In this document: in pieces, positions 35,628 through 48,367 of the stretch
How the letters are laid out: each line of letters starts with the position of its first letter
How positions within the stretch are numbered: position 1 is the stretch's first letter
From: Musa acuminata AAA Group
Taxonomy: Eukaryota; Streptophyta; Magnoliopsida; Zingiberales; Musaceae
NCBI RefSeq assembly: GCF_036884655.1
Contig: NC_088340.1
Location: forward strand, 7,633,501 to 7,697,500
DNA length: 64,000 bases
Direction: 5' to 3'
Notes under the pieces: model-generated
The model's database searches: none
What the model saw: only the letters and a program-made list of their open reading frames with translations
What the model was told of the DNA's origin: nothing
Position numbers and translations under genes: made by a program

Positions 35628-38600
35628 ATGTCGCTTTCAAATCCCTTACGTGGCATACTTGATGTCAACCGCCTCACTGGTCCAAATTATACGGATTGGC
35701 TCCGTAACTTGAGAATTGTTCTCACAGCGGAGAAAATCGTGTACGTCCTTGATACAGTGATGCCTACGCCCGAAGAAGGGGCAAGCGAGGATGAGATCGC
35801 TCGCTACGTGAAGTACATTGATGACTCCACTCTTGCTCAGTGCTATATGTTGGGCTCTATGACTCCAGAGTTACAGAGACAACATGAAAAGATGGATGCC
35901 AGATCCATTCTCCTACATGTCCATAAATTGTTTGAGGAACAGGGAAGGACTCAACGATATGAGATATCCAAGAGCCTTTTCCGCGCTAGGATGACTGAGG
36001 GGACACCGGTTCAGAACCATGTCCTAAAGATGATTGAGTGGATAGAGAAACTCACAGGTCTAGGAATGGTCCTAGAGGATAACTTGTGTGTGGACATTGT
36101 GCTTCAGTCCCTACCAGATTCCTTTTCACAGTTTATAATGAACTTTAATATGAACAAGCTTGAGGTGACTCTCCCAGAGCTCCTCAATATGTTGAGGGAG
36201 GCAGAGAGTACTATTAAGAAAGAGAAGCCAGTTCTCTACACTGGTGAGACCAGAAAGAAAAGGAAAGCAGAAAGGTCCCTTAAGAAGGGAAAGGGCAAGG
36301 GCAAACAAGGTAAAGCAAAGGTTGCTAAGAAAGACCCAACAAAGGACAAAGGCCAGTGCTTCCACTGTGGTAAAGATGGGCACTGGAAGAGAAACTGCAA
36401 AGAGTACCTTGCAGAAAGGGCGAAACAAAAGCTTGATGAAGCTTCAGGTACATTCATGATCAGTCTCCATTTGTCAGACTCTTATGATAACACATGGGTA
36501 TTAGATACCGGTAGTGCTTATCATATATGTAATTCGTTGCAGGTTCTAGCAAGGCCTAGGAGACTAGAGAGAGGCGAGATGGACCTCAAGATGGGTAATG
36601 GAGCAAAAGTTGCTGTATTAGCTGTTGGCGAGGTCGCCCTACATCTGCCTAGTGGAGCTTTTATTGCATTAGATGCATGTTATTTTGTTCCTTCTATTAT
36701 CAAAAACATTATCTCCATTTCATGTTTAACAGTTAGTGGATATAAATTTGTTTTTGAGAACAATGGTTGTTCGATATTATTAGATGATAAGATCATCACG
36801 AAAGGAACATTGCATAATGGTTTATTTATGTTAGACACCACTCCACATATCATGAATATAAATGTGTCCAAAAGGAAACGAGATGAGTTGAACAGTGCAT
36901 ACCTGTGGCATTGTAGGCTAGGTCACATCCATGAAAGAAGGATTCAAAAGTTGCTAAATGATGGATATCTAGATCCATTCGACTATGTGTCATATGCAAC
37001 TTGTGAGCCTTGCATTCGTGGAAAACTGACCAACTCTCCATTTAGTGGAACTGGAGAGAGAGCCACTGAGTTGTTGGAACTCATACATAGTGATGTATGT
37101 GGACCCATGTCAACTCATGCCATTGGAGGTTACTCCTACTTCATTACATTTACTGATGATTTCTCAAGGTATGGATATGTGTACTTAATGAAGTACAAGT
37201 CCGAGGCCTTTGAGAAATTCAGAGAGTATAAGAATGAGGTGGAGAACCAGACTGGAAAGAGTATCAAAACTCTTCGATCAGATCGAGGAGGTGAGTACTT
37301 AAGTACAGAGTTTACTCACTTCCTCAAGGACCATGGGATATTATCCCAATGGACACCTCCTTATACACCTCAGCTCAATGGTGTCTCTGAAAGGAGAAAT
37401 CGTACATTATTAGATATGGTACGGTCCATGATGAGTTTCGCTGACCTACCCATCTCATTCTGGGGATATGCCCTAGAAACCGCAGCTTACCTTCTGAACA
37501 GAGTTCCAACTAAGTCGGTGGTGTCTACACCATATGAGATATGGAAAGGGAAGAAGCCTGATCTTAAAGTAGTTAAGATTTGGGGCTGCTCTGCCCATGT
37601 TAAAAGACACAACCCCGATAAGTTAGAATCAAGGACAAGGCGATGTAAATTTGTGGGATACCCCAAGGAAACTTGTGGGTATTATTTCTATCATCTCGAG
37701 GACCAAAAGGTCTTTGTAGCTAAGAGAGCAGTGTTCCTTGAGAAGGAACACATTCTTGGCGGAGACAGTGGGAGAATGATAGAGTTGAGCGAAGTTAGGG
37801 AACCAAGCTCAAGCACCACTCTACAGCCCGAGTCTGTTCAGGTATCTAATACACAAGTTTCAACTTTACGCAGGTCTGATAGAGTATCCCATCCTCCTGA
37901 GAGATATGTGGGACATATTAGAGCAGAGGATGTAGAGGATATTGATCCTCAGACCTACGAGGAGGCTATTATGAGTATAGACTCCGGGAAGTGGAAAGAA
38001 GCCATGAATTCTGAAATGGATTCTATGTACTCCAATAAGGTTTGGAACCTAGTTGATGCACCCGAAGGTATTGTACCCATCGGTTGCAAGTGGATCTTTA
38101 AGAAAAAGATCGGAGTAGATGGAAAGGTAGAGACCTATAAAGCAAGGCTAGTGGCTAAGGGGTATCGTCAAAGGCAAGGTGTTGACTACGACGAAACTTT
38201 CTCACCCGTAGCAATGCTAAAATCCATCAGAATTCTATTGGCTATTGCAGCACACTATGATTATGAGATCTGGCAGATGGATGTGAAAACCGCATTCCTC
38301 AACGGGAACCTGGAGGAGGAGGTGTATATGATGCAACCTGAGGGATTCGTGTCCAAGAACTGCCCAGATAAGGTGTGTAGGTTGCTTAGATCCATTTATG
38401 GACTAAAGCAAGCTTCCCGAAGTTGGAACATAAGATTTGATGAGGCAATCAGATCTTATGACTTCGTTAAGAACGAAGATGAGCCTTGTGTATACAGAAA
38501 GGTAAGTGGGAGCGCTATTAGCTTTTTGGTGTTATATGTGGATGACATCCTCATCATTGGGAATGACATAGGAATGCTATCCACAATAAAGGCTTGGTTA

Positions 38601-39521
38601 TCTAGACACTTCTCCATGAAGGACTTAGGAGAAGCATCTTATATCTTGGGGATTAGAATCTATAGAGATAGATCCAAAAGGATGCTTGGCTTGTCCCAGT
38701 CCAGGTACATAGAAACTATTGTCAAAAGGTTTGGCATGGAAAATTCCAAAAGAGGTCTCATACCGATGAGACATGGGATATCGCTTTCTACGAGTATGTC
38801 CCCAAAGACTCCAGAAGAAAGGGCGAACATGGATATGATACCTTATGCCTCAGCAATAGGGTCTATCATGTATGCCATGCTATGTACTAGGCCTGATATA
38901 GCGCATGCTCTGAGTGTCACGAGCAGGTATCAGGCGGATCCAGGCTTGGAGCACTGGAAAGCAATAAAGTGTATCCTTAAGTACTTGAGAAGGACTAAGG
39001 ATCTTTTACTAGTATATGGAGGTAATAGCCTTAAGGTTGAAGGCTACACTGACTCAAGTTTTCAGTCTGATGTCGATGATAGCAAGTCGAATTCAGGGTA
39101 TGTGTACACCTTGAATGGAGGAGCAGTGTGCTGGAAGAGTTCCAAGCAAGATACCACTGCTGACTCGACCACAGAGGCGGAGTACATTGCTGCATCAGAT
39201 GCAGCAAAGGAGGGAGTCTGGTTGAAGAAGTTCATCACAGATTTGGGAGTCGTGCCGGATAGTGAGGAGCCGATTTCCCTATATTGCGACAACAACGGGG
39301 CAATTGCTCAAGCGAAGGAACCTGGGTCTCATCAGAAATCTAAGCATGTTCTGAGGAGGTTCCACCTTATCAGAGAGATCGTGACCCGAGGAGATGTAGC
39401 AGTGGAAAGAGTTCCATCCGAAGATAACATTGCAGATCCACTAACAAAGCCATTGTCTCAGATTGTCTTTGAGCGTCACAGGGGTCTGATGGGGATCAGA
39501 CACATAGGTGATTGGCTTTAG
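35628..39521 (+). CDS. Copia gag-pol polyprotein, intact
   Basis: A 1297-residue polyprotein that packages, copies and integrates the element. The start is the ATG at 35628 (MSLSNPLRG); the frame is open 24 bases earlier without an ATG. Domains: gag (about 1-230), a Lys-rich linker, CCHC zinc knuckle [14 protein letters not shown] from residue 244, aspartic protease DTGSA at 293, pre-integrase [10 protein letters not shown] near 426, integrase catalytic Asp489, Asp552 and Glu588 (D-62-D-35-E spacing), reverse transcriptase with KTAFLNG and YVDD (970-973), and RNase H with [20 protein letters not shown] and ADPLTKPL. No envelope-like frame follows; the 3' LTR starts 15 bases after the stop. 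All catalytic residues are present and there is no frameshift, so it may be active. Confidence 0.97.
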   Translation: MSLSNPLRGILDVNRLTGPNYTDWLRNLRIVLTAEKIVYVLDTVMPTPEEGASEDEIARYVKYIDDSTLAQCYMLGSMTPELQRQHEKMDARSILLHVHKLFEEQGRTQRYEISKSLFRARMTEGTPVQNHVLKMIEWIEKLTGLGMVLEDNLCVDIVLQSLPDSFSQFIMNFNMNKLEVTLPELLNMLREAESTIKKEKPVLYTGETRKKRKAERSLKKGKGKGKQGKAKVAKKDPTKDKGQCFHCGKDGHWKRNCKEYLAERAKQKLDEASGTFMISLHLSDSYDNTWVLDTGSAYHICNSLQVLARPRRLERGEMDLKMGNGAKVAVLAVGEVALHLPSGAFIALDACYFVPSIIKNIISISCLTVSGYKFVFENNGCSILLDDKIITKGTLHNGLFMLDTTPHIMNINVSKRKRDELNSAYLWHCRLGHIHERRIQKLLNDGYLDPFDYVSYATCEPCIRGKLTNSPFSGTGERATELLELIHSDVCGPMSTHAIGGYSYFITFTDDFSRYGYVYLMKYKSEAFEKFREYKNEVENQTGKSIKTLRSDRGGEYLSTEFTHFLKDHGILSQWTPPYTPQLNGVSERRNRTLLDMVRSMMSFADLPISFWGYALETAAYLLNRVPTKSVVSTPYEIWKGKKPDLKVVKIWGCSAHVKRHNPDKLESRTRRCKFVGYPKETCGYYFYHLEDQKVFVAKRAVFLEKEHILGGDSGRMIELSEVREPSSSTTLQPESVQVSNTQVSTLRRSDRVSHPPERYVGHIRAEDVEDIDPQTYEEAIMSIDSGKWKEAMNSEMDSMYSNKVWNLVDAPEGIVPIGCKWIFKKKIGVDGKVETYKARLVAKGYRQRQGVDYDETFSPVAMLKSIRILLAIAAHYDYEIWQMDVKTAFLNGNLEEEVYMMQPEGFVSKNCPDKVCRLLRSIYGLKQASRSWNIRFDEAIRSYDFVKNEDEPCVYRKVSGSAISFLVLYVDDILIIGNDIGMLSTIKAWLSRHFSMKDLGEASYILGIRIYRDRSKRMLGLSQSRYIETIVKRFGMENSKRGLIPMRHGISLSTSMSPKTPEERANMDMIPYASAIGSIMYAMLCTRPDIAHALSVTSRYQADPGLEHWKAIKCILKYLRRTKDLLLVYGGNSLKVEGYTDSSFQSDVDDSKSNSGYVYTLNGGAVCWKSSKQDTTADSTTEAEYIAASDAAKEGVWLKKFITDLGVVPDSEEPISLYCDNNGAIAQAKEPGSHQKSKHVLRRFHLIREIVTRGDVAVERVPSEDNIADPLTKPLSQIVFERHRGLMGIRHIGDWL

Positions 39522-39523
39522 GT

Positions 39524-39535
39524 CAAGTGGGAGAT
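39524..39535 (+). other. Polypurine tract
   Basis: The purine-rich stretch CAAGTGGGAGAT lies directly before the 3' LTR and is the expected primer site for plus-strand synthesis. Confidence 0.75.
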
Positions 39536-41036
39536 TGCTAGTCATAAGTGCCCAGCAAGCCAATCACGTGAGTGATGGCACGTGTGACTTGATACAGAAT
39601 CTTTTTGCTTATTATATTTTGGCATATATCACTTTATAACTATTGCATAAATGCATATATATTGTGATGTCCTTGGATTTGTGCAATGGGAATCGGATCG
39701 TGATGAGATCACGATAATGAGATCGATTCACCTTTAAACACATATCCTAAATAATCCCGGTCATAGGTTACTCGAGAGGGACATCGTGATAACCGGATAG
39801 ACTGGTGTGCTGTATACCCGTCCATATGATGGATGCAGCTGGTCTCATAGCTGCTCGTGTAGGGACACTAGGGATACAGTACAGGTGCTCATTGGAGAAT
39901 GAGTTCACTGATTGATCCGCTTACGGAATGCTGGATGGTTGATGATGCCTTATTGTCAGACAACGATTCTGTAGTCCTAGTGGTGTATCTGGTTCTTAGA
40001 CTTGAGACACCAAGGATGTCCTGTATGAGTGCTCCACTCTTTGATACCAGACTTATAGGTTTGGCTGTTCCCAGATCTAGTACAGCTGGTCATTGGGAGT
40101 GGTAGTCGACCTTACGAGGGCTATTGAGTGTCGATAGAGGATCATCCACTCTCGGTATCATGAGAGAAATATCCCATGTGTTCTTGCTCAGACAAATCCC
40201 TGGCCAGGGTCATTCGGGTTGAGAGAGAAAGAGTTCTCCGGGAGAATCCGATTAGAGCGAGACTCGAGTAGAAACCGTATGGGTCTGACAGCACCATGCT
40301 CGATATACGGTCTCTGGGATATTAGATGGATGAGGGACTATAGGTACATGGTAACTGAGGACAGACAGGTCCAATGGATTGGATTCCCCTGTATCGTCTG
40401 GGGACTATGGCGTAGTGGCCTAGTACTTCCGTAGTCGATGAGTCGAGTGAATTATTACAGAGATAATAATTCACTTAGTTAGAAGGAGTTCTGACAGGTA
40501 TGACTCACGGCCAGCTCGATATTGGGCCTAGAGGGTCACACACATATGGTAGGCATTGCGATGAGTAGAGGTTCGGATATGAGATATCCGACGGAGCCCT
40601 TGTCTTATTGGATGCAGATCCAATACCCACTAGGGAAAGGACCCATTAGGGTTTTGACACGGGATCTCTATAAATAGGAGGGATTCACAGCCTCATAGGC
40701 TAGAGTCTTTGCTTGCCCTTCCTATTCTCCTCTCCCTCTCCACCTCAGAGTAGGCCTGGAGTTTTGAGGAGCGTCGTCGCAACCCTGCTGTGTGGATTAC
40801 CGCTAGAGAGGAGGACGCTTGACCTCCTTCACCCTCTCCTAAGGATCTGCAAGGAAACAGGGATATACGATCTCCCTAGGTAACACAATCTCTATACGCA
40901 GTTTTTATGTTTTTTGCGGATTTTGCGCACCAATCTTCGCACGACGATGAACATCTTTTTGGGAATCGGGGATTTTTGTTTTCTTGTTCTTCCGCTGCGC
41001 ATATGATGTCGCCCCCCCCCCTATGATTTCCCAACA
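39536..41036 (+). repeat. 3' LTR (1501 bp)
   Basis: Nearly identical to the 5' LTR. One extra C in the C-run near the end accounts for the 1-bp length difference. It is followed by the target duplication CAAGT. Confidence 0.96.
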
Positions 41037-41041
41037 CAAGT

Positions 41042-41215
41042 AATATCAATTGGATTACATAACAAACAGGAAGAAAGAATGACATTATCGATGAGCTAAA
41101 TATCTAAAGAAAAAAATAGAAAAACTAGCTATAAAAATGTTAGATTTGTAAGGTAATTCGGTAATCAAATTAGGTTTATGTTCCAATTCAGTAACCTTAA
41201 TAGTTAATCTGATTT

Positions 41216-41304
<89 letters not shown>

Positions 41305-44300
41305 TTTTATTTATTATCATTTCTAATATGAGTTAGGGTTAATAGCTGATAGATTTTTTTGGGATACCTCAACTCATTGAACTCAAAACCAAGTTTGAAT
41401 ACTATTTTATCATTGGATAATTTTGAGTAAGAAGGAAGATAAGCATTTCGGTATTAGATTCAAATACCTGTCATTAGTCAGATTTATATTTAAATATATG
41501 AAATTTATGAGTACTCGATGTCTACTCAAATGAATATTTTTGTCTTGTTTATTTGGTTCATAAAAAGGAAATTAGAATAAGGGATATTAGGGTAGACAAG
41601 ATCAGCTTGTGTTCTTGGTCTTGTTCAAAAGTCATAAGTTGACTTCAACTATGAACACTACAGATAACAAATAGCCGCAATTTGAGCAGAAACAAGATTC
41701 ATACATGTCAAAAAAAGTCAAAAAAGAAAAGAAAAAGGAAAAAAAGAAAAAGATGACCTGCCAGGCTATTTCTTTATGCATCAAGCTGGATTCCAGTAAG
41801 TTCTAGCTTTGTCTGGTACTGAATACCAATTAGTCGAAAGAAAGTGCCTGCCACATTATCCATTCTGGCCGATGTTGTAATCATGCAATGAACCAAAGCA
41901 AGCGATGATCTTTCAAATAGTGTGGGTGCAGATGTAGAGATGTTGATGTCAATGTTGATGCCAGCACTGGTTGAAGTGGTTGGCTCTCTCCCACACCTCC
42001 TGCTTTTGTTTGATAGTGCAATTCCTAATGATATTTACATTCTTTGTTTTGTCATTTTATCAAACATTCATTATGATGTGAGCTATTAATTGGCAACATC
42101 TGTGTCAGTTTCTTCAATCTGAATCATGAAAATAATCTTTTGATTGAGAAAGAAATTTTATATTTTCTTATTTTTAAAATTTATATTGATAAAATCCTCC
42201 TCATGCACTCAATTGATCCTCCAAATGCATTAAGCCAAACAAGGCTTTTAATGAATTGGAGATTAAATTATTATCAAAGAGCTATTCATCCTAGCTAGCC
42301 ATGAAAAGGAATCCAATTCACTTACTATGATTAGGCAATATGATAGAAATAAGATTATTATTATTTTCATAATGTTCATCCAAATGATGTAAGATGTGGA
42401 TCCCACAATATTTTCTAATGACTAGGATAAACATAGTTGATGGTTTTGGTGGGGACAAGGAACATTTTTTCCATGTGGGTTGTGGGTACTATCACACACT
42501 ACACTTTCATCAAATGTGAGATGTAAAGATGTGTACTACTCCGCACTCCCAATAAAACCTATTGGCCTTCATTGATAGGATATGCTATCTTCTTCTTCTT
42601 CTTCTTCTGGCTTCTCTGTCTACTGTCCTCATGTGCTGTTGATTCCTTTGTTCATGCATCTCCTCTAATCATCCAACCACAGCACCTGTGTTGGAAGAGA
42701 AACTGAATTCTCCATCCAAAAATTCTCATGTATCATATGCAAATCTTACTAAAGATATTCGCATGTTTTAAACAAAGAGAATAATCCTCTTTTTACCTCT
42801 CTATTTAGACAATATTACATAAATATATCATCTGCTTTTGTTAGGAAGACATGCTTTTAGAAAGACCAATGGAGAGATGATGCTCAAATTTGATTCGAGG
42901 AAGGCTTCATGAGACCTACCTCAAAAGAGAAAAGCTTTGTGAAATAAGGTTGGAGAAATCTAAGTGAAAAGAAACATACAACTGATAGGTTTGTGTATCC
43001 TTAGGAAAGGATTGAAAGAGTTAGTCATAATGCAAATTAATATTAAATCTAATATCTTCTGTCAATAGATTAGTATTCTTAATATAGTTTTTTATAAATC
43101 AAATTTACACTATTATGGGTTTCTTATACCATGTCATACTTATTTGAGTATTTTTGTATGGATTTTTCTTTTATCTCATAATTTAAGTTAATCTATATAC
43201 ATATATAATTTCCTACATTAACACAGATCCCCACATAGGTTTAGTTTAAGATGAAATTATGCTGATGGCAGTCTGATAAGGTTTAGTTGATTTGTAGGTA
43301 TGTTTAGTTATTGTAGGGTTTCACATCTCTCTAAAAATGGGTTGCTTATAGCAGCACTCAAAATCAAATGCAAGATATTTTTACATTCATATGTGATTAA
43401 ATTAAGAAGGATGTAATAGAAGTCAAAGCACAAATAAGAGAAGACAGAGAGGCTAACACTCACTTTGGACAGCCACTACTGCCATCTGCAGGCTTCATGA
43501 GCAGGGCAGTGATGATTTAGAACAGTCTTGTTCTTTGTTCTTTATCTTCTTATGTTGCACTTCAAATAACATCTCATAGCTTTCCCTGTTGGTTCATCCA
43601 GCTTTGCTGCTGCAGTAATCACTGTCAAGTTTCAATAGCAGCAGAGCAGAATCCACTAACCACTGTGATGACTTCAAATGTCTGAAGAAGCATCCTGCTG
43701 AAGTCAACTGCAAGTGTGACCAACAGTTCGTCGCAGCAGCTCTGCGATGGCAGAAATGGAGGATCACAGAGACGGCAGAAATGCAATTCTGCGCTGGAAG
43801 AGGGACCTCATAGTCATCTTGTCTTACTAGAGTCCCGCACACTTGTCTCACTAGATTCTCTTGCCGACGTCTCTTTGAAGTTATCCAAGATGTTGACCAT
43901 TACCTGATCACTCGAGATTATTAAACGCTCCCTTCTTTCCATTGAATGAAATCGAGCAATGCTTATTAATGTCTCTTTTTACCTGCCTACCAACTTTGCT
44001 ACTTTTTCTTTCACCCCTTTCATTATAGAATTATTGTTATTTTTTTTTATTTTTTTCTTTCTAAAACTAATAAAAAATATATATATATACTGTTTAAGTT
44101 ATATTTAAAATTATATTTATATTTTTTATATATATTTGGGGAAAGAGTAATGTATAGTTGTGAAATGTTTTGAGTGTTTGATAAAAATTATATTTTAAGT
44201 ATGTGTATGCATTGATTATGTATGTAATTTTATAAAAAAATTTCCTATGGCTCAAATATATAACAAATAAAAATATAATCATATAAATTAATATTTAAAA

Positions 44301-45479
44301 ATAAATAAATTAAATAAAAATATTTATGTGTAAATTTTTGAAAAAAAATCTCTAACTTTGAGATTTTTCACATGAAATATCTATCAGTCATCGTCTTCCG
44401 TCATACCTTTGTCTCGTTGATTACCCCTTTTCATCTTATGCCTAATAGGCTCGTTTGTTGGCTCTTACTCGTTCATTATAGTCGAGTGTGACCCTTGTCA
44501 GTTGTCCCCTTCTATGTTTTCACATGTGGGCTAACCTCAACAACCAACTTCCTCATTTTTCCTAATCACTTGTATCTTCTTGTGTAAGTTGGACTACAAT
44601 GCTAGTTGGCCCCCTTCTCTCCTCTCTTAATGGCTTACACTAATTTGATAACATCAACCACCCTCTCCCCTCTGCCTTTTTACACGATGATACTATCTCA
44701 CCAATGAAAACTAACAAGTAAGCAAGAGTCGATGGGCAAACGAAACGATCATGTGCAATCAAAGGCACGATTAGAGCTGACGTTGTAATGAAAATTATTC
44801 AAAGTTACAACTTCAAAATAGTATTTTCATATAGCCAAAATGTTTAAAGAGAATTCTTTAAACTTAAATATTTTATGAGAAAAACTCAAAAATAAGATTT
44901 TTTTTTAATTCACCCTAAATAAGGGTTTATTATATAAATTAATATAAATTAAAAAATCTAAAAAAAATAAATAAATCATGTTGAAAATATTATAATTTTA
45001 GATAATCTCATATAATATTTTATAAATTAAAAAAAAATTAATATTCTATAAATACTGAAATATTAATATCATCATGAGGTAGCATGAGCATTTGAATATT
45101 TACAGAATTTAGACCAAAAGAAATTAAAAAAAATTATAAAACAACAATCTTTATTTGAAATGCGTATTAAGCTATTGGTTTCCAATTGCACCCTAAGTCG
45201 TATCTAAAGAAAAATCTTTTTTTTCCTATCTGCAGCAGTTTCCTCACCTATTAGAATTCACATGATTGGTGGGGGGGTGGGGCCGGCCATGGTGGACTCC
45301 ACCTGCTTTCTTCAGTTGCACGTGAGTAAGATGACGTGGGTAGAAAAGAACTGTCGCCCTCTCTCCTCCGGTTCATTTCTTTATAGACGCCTCTCGTCTC
45401 CAGTGTTGGCCAAAAGCAAGTTCTTGTGATTTGGGTTCTTGTTGTGTGGGAGGAAGGAAGAGTTGTGTACGGATCGAGG
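41042..45479. other. Spacer between retrotransposon and ERF-VII gene
   Basis: About 4.4 kb of AT-rich DNA with a long TA run (41219-41300), a CTT microsatellite (about 42590-42609) and poly-A/T stretches around 44.0-45.2 kb. The GC-normal patch at 43.45-43.95 kb has short frames without recognisable motifs. The last ~200 bases before 45480 probably form the ERF promoter and leader. Confidence 0.5.
41219..41300. repeat. (TA)n microsatellite, about 82 bp
   Basis: An uninterrupted TA run, about 180 bp beyond the retrotransposon. Confidence 0.95.
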
Positions 45480-48367
45480 ATGTGCGGAGGGGCGATCATC
45501 TCCGACTTCATTCCGGCGGCGAGGTCGCGGCTGGTGACCGACGCCGACCTCCTGTGGCCGAATCCGAAGAAGGCCAAGTCGACGAAGAAGAAGGGCAGCC
45601 GTCGCCGGCTAGCGCAGGAGACGGAGGATGACTTCGAGGCTGACTTCCGGGAGTTCAACGACGAGTCAGGGGAGTCCGAGGAAGACGACGTTGTGGAGAT
45701 CGTCGATGTCAAGCTCCCTGCTTTCGCTCCCAAAGGTTAACCCGATCGAGGAAGAGTGTTCTTTTTTTCCCCTTTATTTTATGCCATGATGGAAAAATAG
45801 AACTTTTATCACATTTATGATGAAAAAAAAAATAGTGCTATCTGTTGGTAAAAATTGGATTTTTCTTTACCTTCTTGTTCTTGCTGGGGCGTGATTTTAG
45901 ATTGTACTGGTTTTCCTAAAAAAATATTTTATCTGGAAAATTAGGTGCTGTGCATTCAGCAATTTTTTCTGGAATGTACTTTATTTAGGGATAATCTTTC
46001 CAATAGTCTTTCTTGACATTAGAGCATGAAGAAAATTGGAAGTTTCACCCTCACCCTCTCTTTTATTTGGTGGCTCTTGAGATCTTGGACGTTCGTTTTA
46101 TCTAATCTACTTCAGTGTTTTCGGATCAAGGCTGGTTTTATTCTGAGTTCCACTTATATGTAATTTTTCTTTTATACTTTGAATTTTCTTTTGTTTATGT
46201 TGTCTAGTGGTTCTTGTGTGAGTGTTCTCTTAATAGTATTAATTTTCTTTTTACTGATTTTGCATTAATCCAATCATTTTATTTTTCCTTCAACCATATT
46301 TGTAGTACCTTTTGCATTGTGTGCTGTTCCTTAGTAATATTTTGTAGATTTTGCTTGGGAATAACCTTCTTGTATAAGTATAGTGCATTAGAAAAGACAG
46401 TTGTTTGGTAACATGAAAATTTTTGTTTGTTGTTCGCAGAATGTATCTGACAATTTTGTGGTGCTATGATGATCTCAAGATATCTTTCCTTTAACAAGAT
46501 GCACTAAATCACCCACTGTTAGAAATGATATGAGAGATATAAAATAATAAGCAAGAAAAATCATCTATGTGATATTGGATCTGTGTTCTCTCATATTGAT
46601 GATCAACGATCACAAAAAAAGGGTTTGCTGCTTGGTATGTCTGTCAAGTCTACCGTTTTCATGCATGATCTGTGTAGATTGAATGTCTGATCAATAAATA
46701 CTTGCATATTGGAGCACAGATCCGTGAATGAATGAGATTCTAAGCCACCTATGGAGTACATATGTGACTGTCTCCTATGTAGATCTATTTGCTATTTGGC
46801 TTGTATTAGATAAGCTGGAGACCTGTTACTGTCAGTCTTTCAGTATGTATGTGTCTATGCAATTTTGGATGTTCTTTTCTTGCATAAGTTTGAAGTGTTG
46901 CTTATAAGGGAGTTGTAATACCCACCGACAGGCCTTCATGTTTTGATCAAGATGCTGCTCCTCTCTAAGGTTACCTTTTTCCAGAGTAAGGCACAGATAA
47001 TTAAGTCTAAAGGTCGATTTTATGGGAGACATCTCACCAACATAATATTTCTAATCCTTCCATGGTATATTCATAATTTATATAATGATTCATAAGTGAA
47101 CCACTCTGATTGGATGAAAAAAAAAACTTGGATGGTTGTAATTATGGACCAACAACAAAAATGAAGACTTGACATCCTCTGGTAATCTGGTTAGTTGATG
47201 TTTATGCTTGAGGTATTGAAGTCATGATCCTTGAAGATTCTGTCAGCCATGAGTAGGACACCCTTGTGTAACATTCTATTGTTGCTATTCTTCTTCTTAT
47301 CGGCTCTCTTCTACTGTACAATGGATAAATTTTGCAGTTATCCTTGCTCGTGATGTGCATCTTTTTATTGATTTTGTGTACCTTTGATTATGAAGGATAC
47401 CTGGGCCTTAAAAGATCTTCATATGGAAATAGATCTATCTCTTTAAAATTTTCACTGATCCATGAATCTGTTTTTTCTTTGTTTGGTTGCAGATGGGCAA
47501 ATTGCTCTAGGACCTGTAGAATTTGATGGACCTGCTGCCAGGTCTGCTAAAAGGAAGAGAAAGAACCAGTTTAGGGGAATCCGTCAGCGTCCTTGGGGAA
47601 AATGGGCAGCTGAAATTAGGGATCCTCGTAAGGGTGTACGTGTTTGGCTTGGTACATTCAACACTGCTGAAGAAGCTGCAAGAGCCTATGATGCAGAAGC
47701 TCGTAGAATCCGTGGCAAGAAAGCCAAGGTGAACTTCCCTGAGGAAGCACCCACCGGTCTTCAAAAGCACCTCACGAAATTAACTGCACCAAAAGCACCA
47801 ACATCAGACCGCCCACAAGAAAGTCTCAACTTCAACCAGTCTTTCGGTTGCCTGAATGATATTGATCATGATATCTACTCGACTTTTGATCTGTTTGAGG
47901 AAAAGGTGCCCATCAAACAACCTATGAGTCAGAACTCCACCGAGATAGAACCAGCTCCACCTACCGACGGACCTGGGATGATGTACTCTGATCAGGGAAG
48001 CAATTCCTTTGGCTATTCTGAATTTGGTTGGGAACATGAGGTTAAAACTCCAGAGATCACAACAAGTCTTGATCCAACCATAACTGAAGTTCAAAATTTT
48101 ACATGTCTGGAAAATGGTGGTCCTCTGAAGAAATTGAAGAACAATGCCGGAGAGACGGTGCCGGCTGAGGAAAATGATGGTGTCAAATTCTCTGAAGATT
48201 TATCTACTTTTGAGTCACTCATGAAGTTTCTGCAGACACCTTATCTGGATGGTGGTTCAGATGATTCAATCGATAGCTTCCTCAATTATGACATGACTCA
48301 GGATGAAAGTGGAGTGGACCTGTGGAGCTTTGATGACCTGCCACCGGTAGCTAGCAGCGTTTACTGA
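45480..48367 (+). CDS. Group VII ERF transcription factor (RAP2.12-like, oxygen-sensing)
   Basis: An AP2/ERF activator of the hypoxia response. The N-terminus [12 protein letters not shown] is the diagnostic group VII motif. After Met removal, Cys2 is oxidised by plant cysteine oxidases when oxygen is present and the protein enters the Arg/N-degron pathway; in hypoxia it is stable and nuclear. Exons: 45480-45735 and 47493-48367, joined in phase 1 (G|AT, Asp86), giving 376 residues. The basic segment KRKRK is at 105-109. The AP2 domain is at about 112-170 with [39 protein letters not shown] and GKKAKVNF. The acidic C-terminus ends [16 protein letters not shown], similar to the activation motif of RAP2.2/RAP2.12. 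The single intron after the N-terminal exon is typical of the group. Known targets of the family include PDC and ADH genes. Confidence 0.95.

Larger units (their letters stand above)
32254..41036 (+). mobile_element. Apparently full-length Ty1/copia retrotransposon
   Basis: An 8783-bp element flanked by perfect 5-bp duplications CAAGT (32249-32253 and 41037-41041). Order: 5' LTR 32254-33753, primer-binding site, 1.86-kb leader with a GC-rich island and a chain of stem-loops, a single gag-pol frame (35628-39521), polypurine tract, 3' LTR 39536-41036. Integrase lies before reverse transcriptase, which defines Ty1/copia. Comparing the LTRs by eye shows about seven substitutions, all transitions, plus one C-run length change in about 1500 bp (about 0.5%). 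The insertion is therefore young. No stop or frameshift is seen in the polyprotein, so the element could be autonomous. The lineage within copia was not assigned. Confidence 0.96.

Noticed and set aside
45426..45479. In-frame extension upstream of the ERF-VII Met-Cys start, which would hide the oxygen-sensing N-terminus
   Set aside because: The extension begins with GTG, not ATG. The MCGGAII start is diagnostic of the family.
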